Positions 28,456 to 40,028 of a stretch of DNA of 64,000 nt are shown piece after piece. Each line of letters starts with the position of its first letter. The first letter of the stretch is position 1. Source of the DNA: Roseibium sp. GTDB lineage: Bacteria > Pseudomonadota > Alphaproteobacteria > Rhizobiales > Stappiaceae. A program made the translations under genes and the position numbers. The stretch spans positions 62,001 through 126,000 of the forward strand of contig JAEPML010000003.1 of NCBI GenBank assembly GCA_017643925.1, written 5' to 3'. The notes beneath the pieces were generated by a model, which worked only from the letters and a program-made list of their open reading frames with translations, had not been told where the DNA came from and searched no databases.

Positions 28456-28938
28456 TTACACCCGGTGATACGGGTGGCCCGACTGTATCGTCATGGCCCG
28501 GTAGATCTGTTCCGCCAGCAGGATCCGAGCAATCTGGTGCGGCCAGGTCATGTTTCCGAGCGCAAGCTTGAGATCGGCCCTGGCGAGAACATCCTGGCCA
28601 TGACCGTCTGCGCCACCAATGGCGAAGGCAATTTCCGGAACACCTTCATTTTTCCAGGCTTCCAGTCGGTCGCTGAATGCCGGGCTGCTCAGGTTCTTTC
28701 CATTTTCGTCGAGCACCACGAGGCGCGCCCCGGCCGACAGCGACTGAAGAATGTTGGCAGCTTCTTCGGATTTGCGATCTTCCGGGCGTTGCGCACGGCT
28801 TTCGGGCATCTCCCGCAACGAAATGTCGGTTACGCCCAGACTGCGGCCTGACTTGCGGGCCCGGTCGAGATATCTGTCAAAGAGATCCTTGTCCGCACCA
28901 GACTTCATCTTGCCGATGCAGGAAAGCGTTACGCGCAT
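28456..28938 (-). CDS. rlmH: 23S rRNA (pseudouridine1915-N3)-methyltransferase
   Basis: The 160-residue SPOUT methyltransferase methylates pseudouridine 1915 in helix 69 of 23S rRNA. LVVLDENGKNLSSPAFSDRL and IAFAIGGADGHG form the knotted S-adenosylmethionine site, and the C-terminus ILLAEQIYRAMTIQSGHPYH is diagnostic. The ATG at 28938 (MRVTLSCIGKMKSG) matches the family start; the frame stays open to 28956. It sits after rsfS, as in many bacteria. Confidence 0.95.
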   Translation of the reverse strand: MRVTLSCIGKMKSGADKDLFDRYLDRARKSGRSLGVTDISLREMPESRAQRPEDRKSEEAANILQSLSAGARLVVLDENGKNLSSPAFSDRLEAWKNEGVPEIAFAIGGADGHGQDVLARADLKLALGNMTWPHQIARILLAEQIYRAMTIQSGHPYHRV

Positions 28939-29016
28939 AAAGTCTCCGCCGGGCAATCGCCCGGTATTGCTCTTTCAATGCAGGTCTGAGATCTGCCTCA
29001 GACCCTCAAAGCCAAG

Positions 29017-29400
29017 TCACCCGACAAATTGCGGCGCGTCATCCGTTTCGGGGGCCCACATCTTTTCCAGATTGTAAAAGCCACGAACTTCCGGGCGGAA
29101 AATGTGAACGATCACATCACCCGCATCAATCAGCACCCAGTCGCAAGTACTCTGACCTTCCACCGTTCCGGCCCGCTTGCCGGCTGCTTTAAGGTCTTTC
29201 TGCAAATGATCCGCAATCGCGCCCACATGACGATGGGAGCGCCCGGACACGATCACCATGTGATCGGCCAGCGAACTTTTGCCTGCGATGTCGAGAGTAA
29301 CGAGGTCCTCTGCTTTGGAGTCGTCGAGACTAGCAAGAACCGTATCGAGGAGGTCTGCCGCAAGATCTGCGCTTACGGAAGCCTGCATGGGGGTGGACAT
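29017..29400 (-). CDS. rsfS: Ribosomal silencing factor
   Basis: The protein of about 127 residues binds L14 and blocks subunit joining in stationary phase or starvation. The core LDDSKAEDLVTLDI, MVIVSGRSHRHVGAIADHL and WVLIDAGDVIVHIFRPEVRGFYNLEKMW (given in parts) is characteristic. The start is uncertain among 29400, 29427 and further upstream; I use 29400, whose product begins MSTPMQASVSADLA. It lies between nadD and rlmH in the conserved order. Confidence 0.93.
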   Translation of the reverse strand: MSTPMQASVSADLAADLLDTVLASLDDSKAEDLVTLDIAGKSSLADHMVIVSGRSHRHVGAIADHLQKDLKAAGKRAGTVEGQSTCDWVLIDAGDVIVHIFRPEVRGFYNLEKMWAPETDDAPQFVG

Positions 29401-29628
29401 TTCAGTCCGCCCACTTTCAAAGGTCATGGTCAGGTGTTGTGCCTTTCGCCGTTTGTGCCGTCCTGTGCCCAACGTCGTCACGAACAGAAAAGTTCGGTTT
29501 CCAAACGTCACCCGTATTGGGCAGAGGACCGGTTGACCGTACCTCGGCCGCGCTCATCGCGACCTGCCCTATAATACCGCTTCTCGTTTGGCATTTTCAA
29601 GACAAGGCGGTCACGGTCGATAAATCGC

Positions 29629-30267
29629 TCAGTCCGCTTGTTGATTTCGCCGCAGATCTGTGGACGAGGTTCGGTCGAGCGGTGTGTGAAGAAACGTCCA
29701 GACGGGCGCTCTCATATCTGGCAGGAGCGACGCATCTTCTTCCGGAAGCCTATGTTTTTCATAGGCTTTCGCCATAGGTGACGACATGACCGAAAGCGAT
29801 GCTCCAGGTCTGTCAACAACGGCGATCGGCACCGTTTCCACAATGCCCCGCCAATCCTGCCACTTGTGAAAGCCCGCCAGATTGTCAGCTCCCATGACCC
29901 AAACGAATCGCACAGTCGGACGCAGCGTTTTCAAAGCCTTGATCGTCTTTGCCGTGTAGGGAGACCCCAAAATCGTTTCATAGGCCGTGATTTTCATGCG
30001 TGGGTGATCGGCCAGCGCGCTTGTCCGGCTCAGTCGCAATTCCAGGGGCGCAAGATCCGAGTGGCTCTTCAACGGGTTTCCCGGCGTCACGAACCACCAG
30101 ATCTGATCCAACTCCAGTCTATTCATCGCCGTGGCCGCAACCAGACGATGCCCGGAGTGCGGCGGATTGAAAGAACCGCCAAATATGCCGATGCGGTTGC
30201 CCGGTTCCGAATGCGGCAGTTTCAACCAGTTGTGACGAATATCAGGCGCGGCACCGATTGCGCTCAT
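29629..30267 (-). CDS. nadD: Nicotinate-nucleotide adenylyltransferase
   Basis: The 212-residue enzyme makes deamido-NAD from nicotinate mononucleotide and ATP. The N-terminal [15 protein letters not shown] holds the nucleotidyl-transferase HxGH motif, and [16 protein letters not shown] and STDLRRNQQ are the second and third signatures. Its start overlaps the proA stop by four bases, so the two are coupled in one operon. Confidence 0.95.
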   Translation of the reverse strand: MSAIGAAPDIRHNWLKLPHSEPGNRIGIFGGSFNPPHSGHRLVAATAMNRLELDQIWWFVTPGNPLKSHSDLAPLELRLSRTSALADHPRMKITAYETILGSPYTAKTIKALKTLRPTVRFVWVMGADNLAGFHKWQDWRGIVETVPIAVVDRPGASLSVMSSPMAKAYEKHRLPEEDASLLPDMRAPVWTFLHTPLDRTSSTDLRRNQQAD

Positions 30268-31544
30268 GGGCGCGTTTGACCCGTGCCATGCACCTTGTAC
30301 TTGAAGCTGGTGAGCTGCTCGACACCAACAGGCCCGCGGGCATGCATGCGCCCGGTGGCAATACCGATCTCCGCTCCCATGCCAAATTCACCGCCATCGG
30401 CAAACTGGGTGGATGCATTGTGCAGGACAATCGCTGAATCCACTTCCGCCTGGAACCGGTCCGCCACGGCCTGGTCTTCTGCGAGAACGCAATCGGTGTG
30501 ATTGGAGCCGTAGGTAGCGATATGCTCCATGGCGGCAGCCAGGTCCGGCACGACCTTCACTGACAGGATCTTGTCCAGGTATTCGGTCGACCAGTCATCT
30601 TCGCTTGCCGGCACGACATTTTCACAGATGTCACGGACCGTCGCGTCCCCACGAATTTCACATCCCTTTTCCTGCAATGCCGACACGATGGCCGGCATGT
30701 GGCTGTGTGCGACGCCTTCGTGCACCAACAGCGTTTCGAGCGCGCCGCAAATTCCGGTGCGGCGCAGCTTGGAGTTCAGGACAATGTCGATGGACTTCTG
30801 CAGATCCGCAGACTTGTCGACAAAGATGTGCACCAGGCCTTCGAGGTGGGCAAAGACCGGAACACGCGCTTCGGTCTGCACACGCTCGACGAGCGAGCGG
30901 CCACCACGCGGGACGATCACATCGAGATTTCCACCCAGGCCGCGCAGCATTTCCCCAACCGCAGCCCTGTCGGTCACCGGAACGATCTGGATCGCGTCTT
31001 CAGGCAAGCCGGCAGCGGCCAGCCCTTTCTGCAGGGCAGCGTGAATGGCCCTGTTCGAGTTGATGGTGTCGGAGCCTCCGCGCAAAACAACCGCATTGCC
31101 GGCCTTCAGGCAAAGCGCCCCGGCATCGGCCGTGACGTTCGGGCGGCTTTCGTAAATGACACCGATCACACCGAGCGGTGTGCGCACGCGTTCGATCTTC
31201 AGGCCGTTCGGGCGGTCCCAGGCGGCCATGACACTTCCGACCGGATCTTCCAGCGCAACAATGTCTTCCAATGCCCGGGCGATCGCTTCGATCCGGTCTT
31301 CGTCTAGCGTGCCACGGTCCAGAAAGGCCGCTGTCTGGCCATTGGACGTCATTGTCTCGACATCGATCCGGTTGCCGGCAAGGATCTCGGGAGTAGCGGC
31401 GCGCACCGCATTGGCCATCTCGCTCAATGCCCGGTTCTTCGCCTCCGCTGGAGCGGTAGCCAGGATTCGGCCTGCGGCCCGGGCGCGCTGCCCGATCTCC
31501 GCCATCAAATCCTCAGTCGTCTTCGACTCGACCATCTCCAACAT
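30264..31544 (-). CDS. proA: Gamma-glutamyl phosphate reductase
   Basis: The 426-residue NADPH-dependent aldehyde dehydrogenase family enzyme carries out step two of proline synthesis. The catalytic Cys lies in [12 protein letters not shown], and [22 protein letters not shown] and [17 protein letters not shown] (in parts) are typical. ATG 31544 was chosen because GAGGAG lies nine bases upstream; a TTG at 31553 is in frame but follows that site directly. It follows proB by 51 bp. Confidence 0.96.
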   Translation of the reverse strand: MLEMVESKTTEDLMAEIGQRARAAGRILATAPAEAKNRALSEMANAVRAATPEILAGNRIDVETMTSNGQTAAFLDRGTLDEDRIEAIARALEDIVALEDPVGSVMAAWDRPNGLKIERVRTPLGVIGVIYESRPNVTADAGALCLKAGNAVVLRGGSDTINSNRAIHAALQKGLAAAGLPEDAIQIVPVTDRAAVGEMLRGLGGNLDVIVPRGGRSLVERVQTEARVPVFAHLEGLVHIFVDKSADLQKSIDIVLNSKLRRTGICGALETLLVHEGVAHSHMPAIVSALQEKGCEIRGDATVRDICENVVPASEDDWSTEYLDKILSVKVVPDLAAAMEHIATYGSNHTDCVLAEDQAVADRFQAEVDSAIVLHNASTQFADGGEFGMGAEIGIATGRMHARGPVGVEQLTSFKYKVHGTGQTRP

Positions 31545-31595
31545 ACTCACCAACTCCTCAGTTTCCGGCTCACGGAGCCGTATTCACACAGCGTT

Positions 31596-32731
31596 TTAGC
31601 GCGTTCCGTTCAAAAAGGCATCCTCGAGAACCAGATCGTCGCGGTGGATCATTTCCGCCCGGCCGGGGTAGCCGACGATCGCCTCGATCTCCCGGCTGTT
31701 GCGCCCGGCAATCAGCTGGGCCTCTTCCGCGTCATAGGCAATCAGGCCACGACCAATGGTGCGCCCTTCAAGATCAAGGAGGACAACAGCGTCCCCGCGC
31801 GAAAAGTGCCCGGCAACAGTAGCGACACCAGCCGGCAACAGGCTCTTACCCGATTTCATGGCGCTGACCGCACCGTCATCGAGCGTGATCCGGCCCTTGG
31901 GTTCCAGATGTCCGCCGATCCAGGCCTTGCGGGCGGTCGCAGGTGTCGCCAGCGCGGGAAACCAGGTGCCGCGCGCGCCGTCTTCAAGCCGCGTCAGCGG
32001 ATTGAGCTCCTTGCCCGAAGTGATCACCATCGAGGTGCCCGCCGCAGTCGCGATCTTGCCAGCATCGATCTTGGTCTTCATGCCACCACGTGACAATTCA
32101 GACCCTGCACTGCCGGCCATGGCCTCGATCTCGGCGGTGATACGTGGCACTTCGGGCAGGAACACCGCCTCGGGATCCTGGGCAGGCGGAGCCGTATAGA
32201 GCCCGTCAATATCCGACAGAAGGACCAGGCAGTCGGCGCTCGCCATCGTCGCCACCCGTGCGGCCAGCCTGTCATTGTCGCCATAACGGATTTCCGATGT
32301 GGCAACGGAATCGTTCTCGTTGACGATCGGAACCGCACCCATTTTCAAAAGCGTGGCAATGGTCGCACGCGCGTTGAGGTAACGGCGTCGTTCTTCCGTG
32401 TCGCCGAGGGTCAGGAGGATCTGCCCGGCCGTCTTGCCGTGGGTTCCAAGTGCATCCGCATAGGCTTGGGCCAACGCAATCTGACCGGCCGCTGCCGCAG
32501 CCTGGCTTTCCTCAAGCTTGAGCGGCCCCTTGGGCAGGCCGAGCACGGAACGGCCAAGCGCAATTGACCCGGAAGAAACAATGAGAATTTCCGCGCCCGC
32601 GCTGGTCAGGGAGACCACGTCCGAAATCAGGGCGTCCAGCCAGGCACGTTTCAGTTCGCCCTGTTCAACGAGCAGCGCTGAACCGATCTTGACAACGACC
32701 CGGTTAAAGCCTTTGAGACTGCGGTGGGCCA

Positions 32732-32732
<1 letters not shown>
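31596..32732 (-). CDS. proB: Glutamate 5-kinase
   Basis: The 378-residue enzyme phosphorylates glutamate in the first, feedback-controlled step of proline synthesis. The N-terminal amino-acid-kinase domain includes [27 protein letters not shown] and [10 protein letters not shown]-terminal PUA domain starts around [14 protein letters not shown]. The ATG at 32732 overlaps the obgE stop (TGATG), indicating coupled translation; a GTG at 32744 is a weaker option. Confidence 0.96.
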
Positions 32733-34358
<1,626 letters not shown>

Positions 34359-34362
<4 letters not shown>

Positions 34363-34928
34363 GCCGCTTCCTTTCGGGCCTCGAAATCGGACCGCGCAAG
34401 GCGAACGACAACATTGGAGACCCGCCGGTCCAGCGCTTTTGAAAACCGCTCGGTCATGCTGTAGGGCTTGAAACCCAGTTTGCGCAGCAGGCCGCGGGAG
34501 CGGAAATTGTCCTCAAATGCGCGTGCGCCCAGAGCGTCCGTGTCGAAAGCACTGAAGGCCCAGTCGATCATGGCTTCCACGGCCTCGCTGGCATAGCCAT
34601 GCCCCTGAAACGCCCGTCCGATCCAGTAGCCGAGCGTCGGCAGTTCGGACAGGTCTTCCAGATCACCTGGCGCCTCAACCGTGGCAATACCGATAAAGAC
34701 ACCGCCAAGCGTAATCGCGAAAACGGCTTCCGTTTTCAGCGGATCCTTGCCGACAACAGACTTCAGGAATTCTTCCGCAGAGCCATCTTCATAGGGCCAG
34801 GAAAAGGACGTCATCCAGCGGGCAATCGCGAAATCCTTTCCGCCCAGTTCGATGATCGCCTCCGCGTCCGACATGGCAATCGGTCGCAAGACCAGGCGTC
34901 GTGTTCTCAGTTCCGGCAAATTCATCAT
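34359..34928 (-). CDS. GNAT-family N-acetyltransferase 2 of 3
   Basis: The protein of about 189 residues begins LRTRRLVLRPIAMSDAEAI. The acetyl-CoA loop is in LGYWIGRAFQGHGYASEAVEA, and FEDNFRSRGLLRKLGFKP is the C-terminal signature. The start (ATG 34928 or 34925) overlaps the stop of GNAT 3. It is distinct enough from its neighbours that recent duplication is unlikely. Confidence 0.9.
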
Positions 34929-35530
34929 TGTCCCTGCCCCCATCCTTTCAGTGACTTCCAGACACCCCGTTCAAGGGTGTAACGCTCGATCGGCACGGAC
35001 CCGCCGGCGCCGACAGAACGGATCATGCCCTGGTCCCGATACTGGAACCCGGACTTGACCAGCACCCGGCGGGATGCCGGGTTGGTGACCCTGCAGGAGC
35101 CCTGCAGTTCCTCGATGTCGTTATGGGTAAAGGCATGGTCGACCATGGCGTGCACCGCCTCGGTCGCAAGACCCTGTCCCCAGAAAGGCTCGCCCAGCCA
35201 ATAGCCGACATGCACCGGGCCGTCGGTGTCAACGGGTGCATATTTGGCGACGCCAATCAGGCGTCCGGTGCTCTTCAACCGGATAGCAAAAAGGGCATAA
35301 TTCTCGCGATGCTGCGCAGCACGCGCAATCAGCGAGCGGCCGTCTTCAAGCTTGAAGGGATGGGGCATTGCGGCTAGGTTTGCCGCCACGGTCTTGTTAT
35401 TGGCCAGAAACACGAGGTCGGCCAGATCGTCCGCCCGCGGCTGGTCCAGCCGCACACGAACCGCTTCCTGCGGCAACGGGGCCGCGATCAAACTGCTTTC
35501 GTCTAGTAATCCGTCACTTTCAACAACCAT
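34925..35530 (-). CDS. GNAT-family N-acetyltransferase 3 of 3
   Basis: The protein of about 201 residues begins VRLDQPRADDLADLVFLANN after a 25-residue leader. The acetyl-CoA loop is in VGYWLGEPFWGQGLATEAVHA, and RVTNPASRRVLVKSGFQY is the C-terminal signature. ATG 35530 was preferred over 35575 because the family homology begins later and 35575 adds no recognisable sequence. It follows rpmA after a 141-base spacer. Confidence 0.9.
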   Translation of the reverse strand: MVVESDGLLDESSLIAAPLPQEAVRVRLDQPRADDLADLVFLANNKTVAANLAAMPHPFKLEDGRSLIARAAQHRENYALFAIRLKSTGRLIGVAKYAPVDTDGPVHVGYWLGEPFWGQGLATEAVHAMVDHAFTHNDIEELQGSCRVTNPASRRVLVKSGFQYRDQGMIRSVGAGGSVPIERYTLERGVWKSLKGWGQGQ

Positions 35531-35671
35531 CTTTTCCTCCAGCCAAAACAAATCAAGGGAGAGATGGCGCCCCATCTCCCCCTTGGATCTTTGACTGGTC
35601 CTGGTTGCTGACCTGTCTCGAACTGCCGGGGGCCTTGTGGGACGCCGGCGCTTCGAAACTTCACGTCGGCT

Positions 35672-35941
35672 TTACTCCGCAGCTTCCGCCACTGGGACCA
35701 CATTGATGAAAGTTCGTTTGTTGGCTTTCGCCTGAAACTCAACTTTGCCTTCAACGGTCGCGAAAATGGTGTGATCCTTACCAATGCCCACGCCGTTGCC
35801 CGGGTGCCACTTGGTACCGCGCTGACGAGCAATGATGTTGCCGGGAACCACGGATTCCCCGCCATATTTCTTGATGCCGAGACGGCGGCCAGCTGAGTCG
35901 CGGCCGTTGCGGGACGAGCCGCCTGCCTTTTTATGTGCCAT
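35672..35941 (-). CDS. rpmA: 50S ribosomal protein L27
   Basis: The 89-residue protein begins [20 protein letters not shown], the standard L27 N-terminus that reaches the peptidyl-transferase centre. There is no cleavable leader of the Firmicutes type. It follows rplU by 54 bp in the universal L21-L27 pair. Confidence 0.98.
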   Translation of the reverse strand: MAHKKAGGSSRNGRDSAGRRLGIKKYGGESVVPGNIIARQRGTKWHPGNGVGIGKDHTIFATVEGKVEFQAKANKRTFINVVPVAEAAE

Positions 35942-35995
35942 CGTGAGAACTCCTCGTTCTTCGAATTCTTCTTAAAAACAGTCCTTGGCGGCGGC

Positions 35996-36643
35996 TTATT
36001 TGCCAGCCAGTTCCTTGGCCTGTTCAACCCAGTTGTCGCGCTCGATGCGGCCCTTGAAGTTCAGCACTTCATCGACGCGGGCGATGTCTTCCGCAGAGAA
36101 GTTGACGATCTGCTCGTAGGTGGTGATGCCCAGAGCATTCAGCTTCTTCTCAAGGACCGGACCGACGCCGGAGATCTTCTTCAGATCGTCCTTGCCTTCC
36201 GGGGCGGTGAAGAGCGGCTCGACGGCTGCTTCTTCTTTTTTCGGTTCAGCCTTGGCCTCTTCGGCTTTCGGCTCTTCGGCTTTCTTCGGCGCTGCCTTTT
36301 TCGGCGCTGCCTTCTTGGCCGGCTTGGCGCCACCGGTCAGAATGTCTGTCACCTTGACGAGGGTGAAGGACTGACGGTGTCCGTTGCGGCGGCGGGAATT
36401 CTGACGCCGGCGCTTCTTGAAAACGATAACCTTGCGGCCACGGCCCTGTTCGACCACTTCCGCAACAACGCTGGCACCTTCAACGACAGGTGCACCAACG
36501 GTGGTGTCTGTGCCATTGCCGACCATGAGAACCTCGTCAAAGGTCACGGTGCTGCCGGCTTCGGCTTCGAGTTTTTCGACCTTCAGGAGGTCGTCAGCAG
36601 CAACAGTATACTGTTTGCCACCGGTCTTGATCACTGCGAACAT
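35996..36643 (-). CDS. rplU: 50S ribosomal protein L21 with C-terminal helix-hairpin-helix extension
   Basis: The 215-residue protein is twice the usual L21 length. Residues 1-103 are L21 ([30 protein letters not shown]). A Lys/Ala/Glu/Pro-rich linker follows to about residue 148. The last 65 residues contain [20 protein letters not shown], a helix-hairpin-helix like those at the ends of alphaproteobacterial NuoE and other proteins. ATG 36643 matches the L21 start; a GTG nine bases upstream is possible. Extended L21 forms are known in related alphaproteobacteria, but the role of the extra domain is not established. Confidence 0.95.
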   Translation of the reverse strand: MFAVIKTGGKQYTVAADDLLKVEKLEAEAGSTVTFDEVLMVGNGTDTTVGAPVVEGASVVAEVVEQGRGRKVIVFKKRRRQNSRRRNGHRQSFTLVKVTDILTGGAKPAKKAAPKKAAPKKAEEPKAEEAKAEPKKEEAAVEPLFTAPEGKDDLKKISGVGPVLEKKLNALGITTYEQIVNFSAEDIARVDEVLNFKGRIERDNWVEQAKELAGK

Positions 36644-37115
36644 GTCTCGCACGTCCTTCTTTTCGTTTTTGAACGGCCGGCATTGATTGCCGACGGCTTT
36701 TCAGGTCGAACCAAGGCGCCTGTCCATCCGGGAGGTTTCCCTCCGGTTGACCGGTCTTTGTGTCGGGTTGAGCGTGAAGCTTTGAAGCCCGGCAGGCCTT
36801 GAACAACAAAAGAACCCGAAAAAGCGAACCTTTTCGAGCTCGCGCAATATAGTCGGATAACGGCACGAGTCAAACGGAAATCCTGCGATGCAGCACGTTT
36901 CGCCGGAATCAGCTGGCAATCGCCGCCTTTCGCTGCAAAGACAACATGATCGCCTCCCTCAGGCTCTACATATCTGTAGGTACCACCGGCTTTGTCCTGT
37001 CCCAACTGAAAAATCAATTCACAGGTGGTGAAGAACGAAAAATCCGGGCTTGCAGGTACCGAAGAGCTTGTCTATGTTCCGCGCCACTTGAGACCCGTTT
37101 AGTCGAAAGTGCCGC
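36644..37115. other. Intergenic region between rplU and tRNA-Ser
   Basis: These 472 bases hold no convincing gene. The region should contain the promoter and leader of the rplU operon on the minus strand and the promoter of tRNA-Ser on the plus strand. I see no strong hairpin or riboswitch. An A-rich stretch lies at about 36800-36830. Confidence 0.5.
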
Positions 37116-37205
37116 GGAGAGGTGCCGGAGTGGTCGAACGGGGCGGTCTCGAAAACCGTTGAGCGCGCAAGCGTTCCGAGGGTTCGAATCCCTCTCTCTC
37201 CGCCA
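37116..37205 (+). tRNA. tRNA-Ser (CGA), integration site of the island
   Basis: The gene runs from GGAGAGG to TCTCTCC-G-CCA, a seven-pair acceptor with one G-T pair. The anticodon loop CTCGAAA gives CGA, decoding UCG. The long variable arm (TTGAGCGCGCAAGCGTTCC) and T arm (GAGGGTTCGAATCCCTC) fit class II tRNA-Ser. The 3' end is repeated at 58719-58730, so this gene is the likely attachment site of the 21.5-kb island that follows. The tRNA itself remains complete. Confidence 0.97.
37192..37203 (+). repeat. Candidate attL core repeat in tRNA-Ser 3' end
   Basis: CTCTCTCTCCGC in the T arm/acceptor end of tRNA-Ser is repeated exactly at 58719-58730. The sequence is CT-rich, so some similarity by chance is possible; its position in a tRNA 3' end and beside an integrase supports the call. 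Confidence 0.6.
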
Positions 37206-37256
37206 TTTTTTCCTGTAAAATATTGATTTTTATATGTTAATTATGATGATGAGTTA

Positions 37257-37268
37257 TCAGACCATCAT
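37257..37268 (+). repeat. Candidate integrase arm site, left end
   Basis: TCAGACCATCAT lies 52 bases inside the left border in an AT-rich stretch with several ATGATG triplets. The same 12 bases recur at 58553-58564, and CAGACCATCAT again at 58566-58576, next to the integrase start. Such short repeats on both sides fit arm-type integrase binding sites. Confidence 0.55.
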
Positions 37269-37473
37269 TTAGCCCATCAGTTAACGGGGTTGTTCACAGC
37301 CCTGACGTTCAATTAGGATTTTTTCGCGTCAAGCTCTTGCACGCGATCGCAACAGGGCCTACCCAATATGTAACTCGGCTCATTCATGTCATCCGGGTTC
37401 ATCACCAGCTTGCGCAGGACGTGCTCGCCAACCGAAACCGCTCGTTTACCCGAGCGCGACTTTGGAGGCTTGC

Positions 37474-37836
37474 ATGTGCGCGGCACGGCAAACTGAACTC
37501 TTTCCCGCTATTGATCCTTCCACCCTGGAAGCACCATCCGAAAAGAAGCCCAAGGCCTCACCACCAGCCCGGCCAGCGTCTGCACAGCAAAAAGCAAAAT
37601 CAAAGCAGTCTGGCACGGGAGAAAGACGCAGCCCGAAGAAGACTGATGTCCTTTCTCCCTGGATGGCAGTCGGCGACGTTGCCACCTTTTTTGCCGTCAG
37701 CAAGCCCACCATTTGGCGCTGGACCAAAAATAATCCGGAGTTTCCAAAGGGCCATGAACTTTCTCACGGAACGACCCGTTGGTATCGGGCAGAGATTGAA
37801 GATTACTGCCTGAAGCTGCGGAGTGTGAACTCTTGA
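37474..37836 (+). CDS. HTH protein, AlpA/excisionase-like
   Basis: The product has about 120 residues. After a Pro/Lys/Ser-rich N-terminal half, residues about 62-112 carry WMAVGDVATFFAVSKPTIWR and WYRAEIEDYC, a MerR-like/AlpA winged helix of the kind used by phage and island excisionases. ATG 37474 follows GGAGG by five bases. Its stop overlaps the next start by four bases, so the two HTH genes are coupled. It may control excision or the recombinase at 38347. Confidence 0.75.
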   Translation: MCAARQTELFPAIDPSTLEAPSEKKPKASPPARPASAQQKAKSKQSGTGERRSPKKTDVLSPWMAVGDVATFFAVSKPTIWRWTKNNPEFPKGHELSHGTTRWYRAEIEDYCLKLRSVNS

Positions 37837-38288
37837 GTGCGCCTGCTACAGAAAAACCGGCAAGGCGGCAGACCCTAAAAAGCGCACGGTTAGCGCGCGC
37901 CCACTGGCTCTATTCAATCGACGATGTGATTGCGCTCTATCTGGTTTCCAGGCAAACCGTCCGGAACTGGATGCGCTGCGGATTGAAAGCAATTGAAGCA
38001 GAAAAGACGCTCTTTCTCGGGCAGGATCTGAATGCCTTCCATGCCCGGCGACGCAGGGAAGCAAAAGTGCCCTGCTCTTTCGAAGAAATCTACTGCGTCT
38101 GCTGCAAGCAAAAACACTCGCTTCTTATCGAACCCTTCACTATCGAGCAACGAGGCAAGTTCCGAACGCTTGTCTCCATGCAATGCCCCGAGACTGGCGG
38201 CAGGGCTACCAAGTTTGTCGGTGAGAGCGATCTGCACCGATTGAGAGACCTGCAAAAACGCAATCGCAGTGCCGAGACTCCCGATTAG
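37833..38288 (+). CDS. HTH protein with Cys-rich segment, recombinase-associated
   Basis: The 151-residue protein has an HTH segment (SIDDVIALYLVSRQTVRNWM, about residues 29-48). It is followed by CVCCKQKHSLL and MQCPETGG, which could form a small zinc-binding ribbon. The start is TTG at 37833, overlapping the previous stop (TTGA). It lies between the AlpA-like gene and a tyrosine recombinase, and such three-gene sets recur in alphaproteobacterial mobile regions. I do not recognise a named family. Confidence 0.65.
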   Translation: MSAPATEKPARRQTLKSARLARAHWLYSIDDVIALYLVSRQTVRNWMRCGLKAIEAEKTLFLGQDLNAFHARRRREAKVPCSFEEIYCVCCKQKHSLLIEPFTIEQRGKFRTLVSMQCPETGGRATKFVGESDLHRLRDLQKRNRSAETPD

Positions 38289-38346
38289 GGAATCTCTCCT
38301 CTCCACGCTGCAATTCGCTGTATCAACTTAGTCGGAGGTAGACTAC

Positions 38347-39456
38347 GTGCACGCCCCCACCGCTTTGACGCTTTATTTTTACCAAACGCATATGAAAGAG
38401 GCCCGTGGTCTGGATGCCAAGACAATCAGCGCCAGGATGCGGCACCTTGGGCAGTTCGCGGCCAGTCTTGGGGAGAAGGAGCTTTCCAAGCTGACGCAGG
38501 ATGACATCATTGGCTTTAAAAAGACACTGAATGCGACGGATAACGGAGAGAACCCTGGACACAGAAGTTTGGCGGCGCCAACCGTCGTGCAGACCTGTCA
38601 CGATCTGAAGACCTTCCTCGAATGGCTTTCAAAGGAACCTGGCTACCGGTCCCTTCAAAGGGACCTTGCCGACTACTGCACACCGCCACGTCGTTTGACT
38701 ACTATCGCCCACACACCGAAGACAAAACATATTCCGTCTGCGGCGGACATAATCTCAACGCTGAATGCCACGCCTGATACTACATTACAGGACCGGCGGG
38801 ATCGCGCGGTGATAGCCTGTTTGTTCCTGACAGGTGTTCGGGACGGCGCCCTGGTCAGTCTCCGTCTCAAGCATATGGACATTAATCGCAGGTGTTTGCA
38901 CCAGGACGCCAGAGAAGTGAAAACGAAATTTTCCAAGACGATGCAGACGAACTGGTTTCCGGTCGGAAACGGCATTGCCGCGATCGTTACAGACTGGGTT
39001 GAAGAGAGACGCACCTTCGGTGCACAGGACGATGACCCCCTCTTTCCCCGGACACCCAGTGCTGTTCGCGGCCCCAATTCGGATCACAAAGAGGCATTCT
39101 GGAAGACGACATCCCCCATTCGCCAGATAATCAGGAAGGCAACTGAGGCAGCAGGAGTTCAATATTTCAAGCCTCATTCAGTTCGGGCAACGCTAGCTCG
39201 GATGTGCCTAACCTGGGCAAGAACACCTGAGGAACTGAAGGCCCTAAGCCAGAACCTGGGGCATGAAAACATCTCAACAACCATGGAGCATTACGCTACG
39301 CTCAGCGACGACCGTCAGCGAGAGTTGGTATTGGGAATGTCGGATCGCGATGCAAAATCAGAAGAGAATATGGAGTTGGTCGACCTTATCTACCAGCTAC
39401 CATCAGAGAGCAGACGTGTTTTGAAGGCGACAGCGCAGGCTTTGATCAAGGGATAG
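38347..39456 (+). CDS. Tyrosine recombinase / site-specific integrase (left-end)
   Basis: The 369-residue protein has an N-terminal SAM-like core-binding domain (residues about 5-110) and a catalytic domain. The catalytic residues are visible: Arg in TGVRDGALVSLRL, HxxR in HSVRATLARM, and His and Tyr in LGHENISTTMEHYATL. The GTG start at 38347 follows GGAGG by nine bases. It is unlike the P4-type integrase at the other end. It could be a remnant of a second element or an internal recombinase of the island. Confidence 0.9.
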   Translation: MHAPTALTLYFYQTHMKEARGLDAKTISARMRHLGQFAASLGEKELSKLTQDDIIGFKKTLNATDNGENPGHRSLAAPTVVQTCHDLKTFLEWLSKEPGYRSLQRDLADYCTPPRRLTTIAHTPKTKHIPSAADIISTLNATPDTTLQDRRDRAVIACLFLTGVRDGALVSLRLKHMDINRRCLHQDAREVKTKFSKTMQTNWFPVGNGIAAIVTDWVEERRTFGAQDDDPLFPRTPSAVRGPNSDHKEAFWKTTSPIRQIIRKATEAAGVQYFKPHSVRATLARMCLTWARTPEELKALSQNLGHENISTTMEHYATLSDDRQRELVLGMSDRDAKSEENMELVDLIYQLPSESRRVLKATAQALIKG

Positions 39457-40028
39457 TCGGCCATGTGCTCTGTGTTACACATATGGCGAGTTTTGGTGTT
39501 CCTAGAAAAATACCCATAACGAGATCTTTTTGATCGGTATAGACCGTCGGCCGCACTCTACTTGCGGCATTAGGCAGTGGTGGCGGCTTGGAGAGTAGTA
39601 ACCAGTTAGCCGTAGGACAGATAACGACAGCAGTCATAGCGCTGCTGGCGTCCTGTTAACAGCGCAACCAGTTTTGTCAGCCCGGTTCAGCTCTGAACAA
39701 TTGACGAGGCAAACTGAACGTCCGAAAAGGGGCCGAAAGCTGACTGCCGTGTTTCGGCCACTACATCAGAATAGCGGACACTCAACAGCACCACGCAAGC
39801 TGCTCGGCAGTTCGAGCGTGTTTTGATGCGGTCAAAGCACCTGATCTTCTGTTGCAATGCAGGTAGCTCACTTGACTGCAAGTCTCTGCTGGCTCGGTGC
39901 AGCACTGGTTGGCGTGATGCAAAGGTGCAGAAGCTCTCAGAAGCAGAGAGAGAGCAAGGTAGGGTTCTCCCACCAGGGCGCATAGCAAGGCGATATCCGA
40001 CTGGGCACTCCTGAAGTTTGGTGCAGGT
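39457..40028. other. Intergenic region, left part of island
   Basis: About 570 bases lie between the left recombinase and the gcrA-like gene. Several short frames exist but none resembles a known protein. It contains the 15-bp repeat AACGTCCGAAAAGGG (39717-39731), which also occurs at 57043-57057. Confidence 0.5.
39717..39742 (+). repeat. Short dispersed repeat, left copy
   Basis: AACGTCCGAAAAGGG followed by GCCGAAAGCTG. The right copy at 57043-57067 reads AACGTCCGAAAAGGG then CGCAAAGCTG. The two copies lie in noncoding DNA inside the two ends of the island. Confidence 0.55.
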
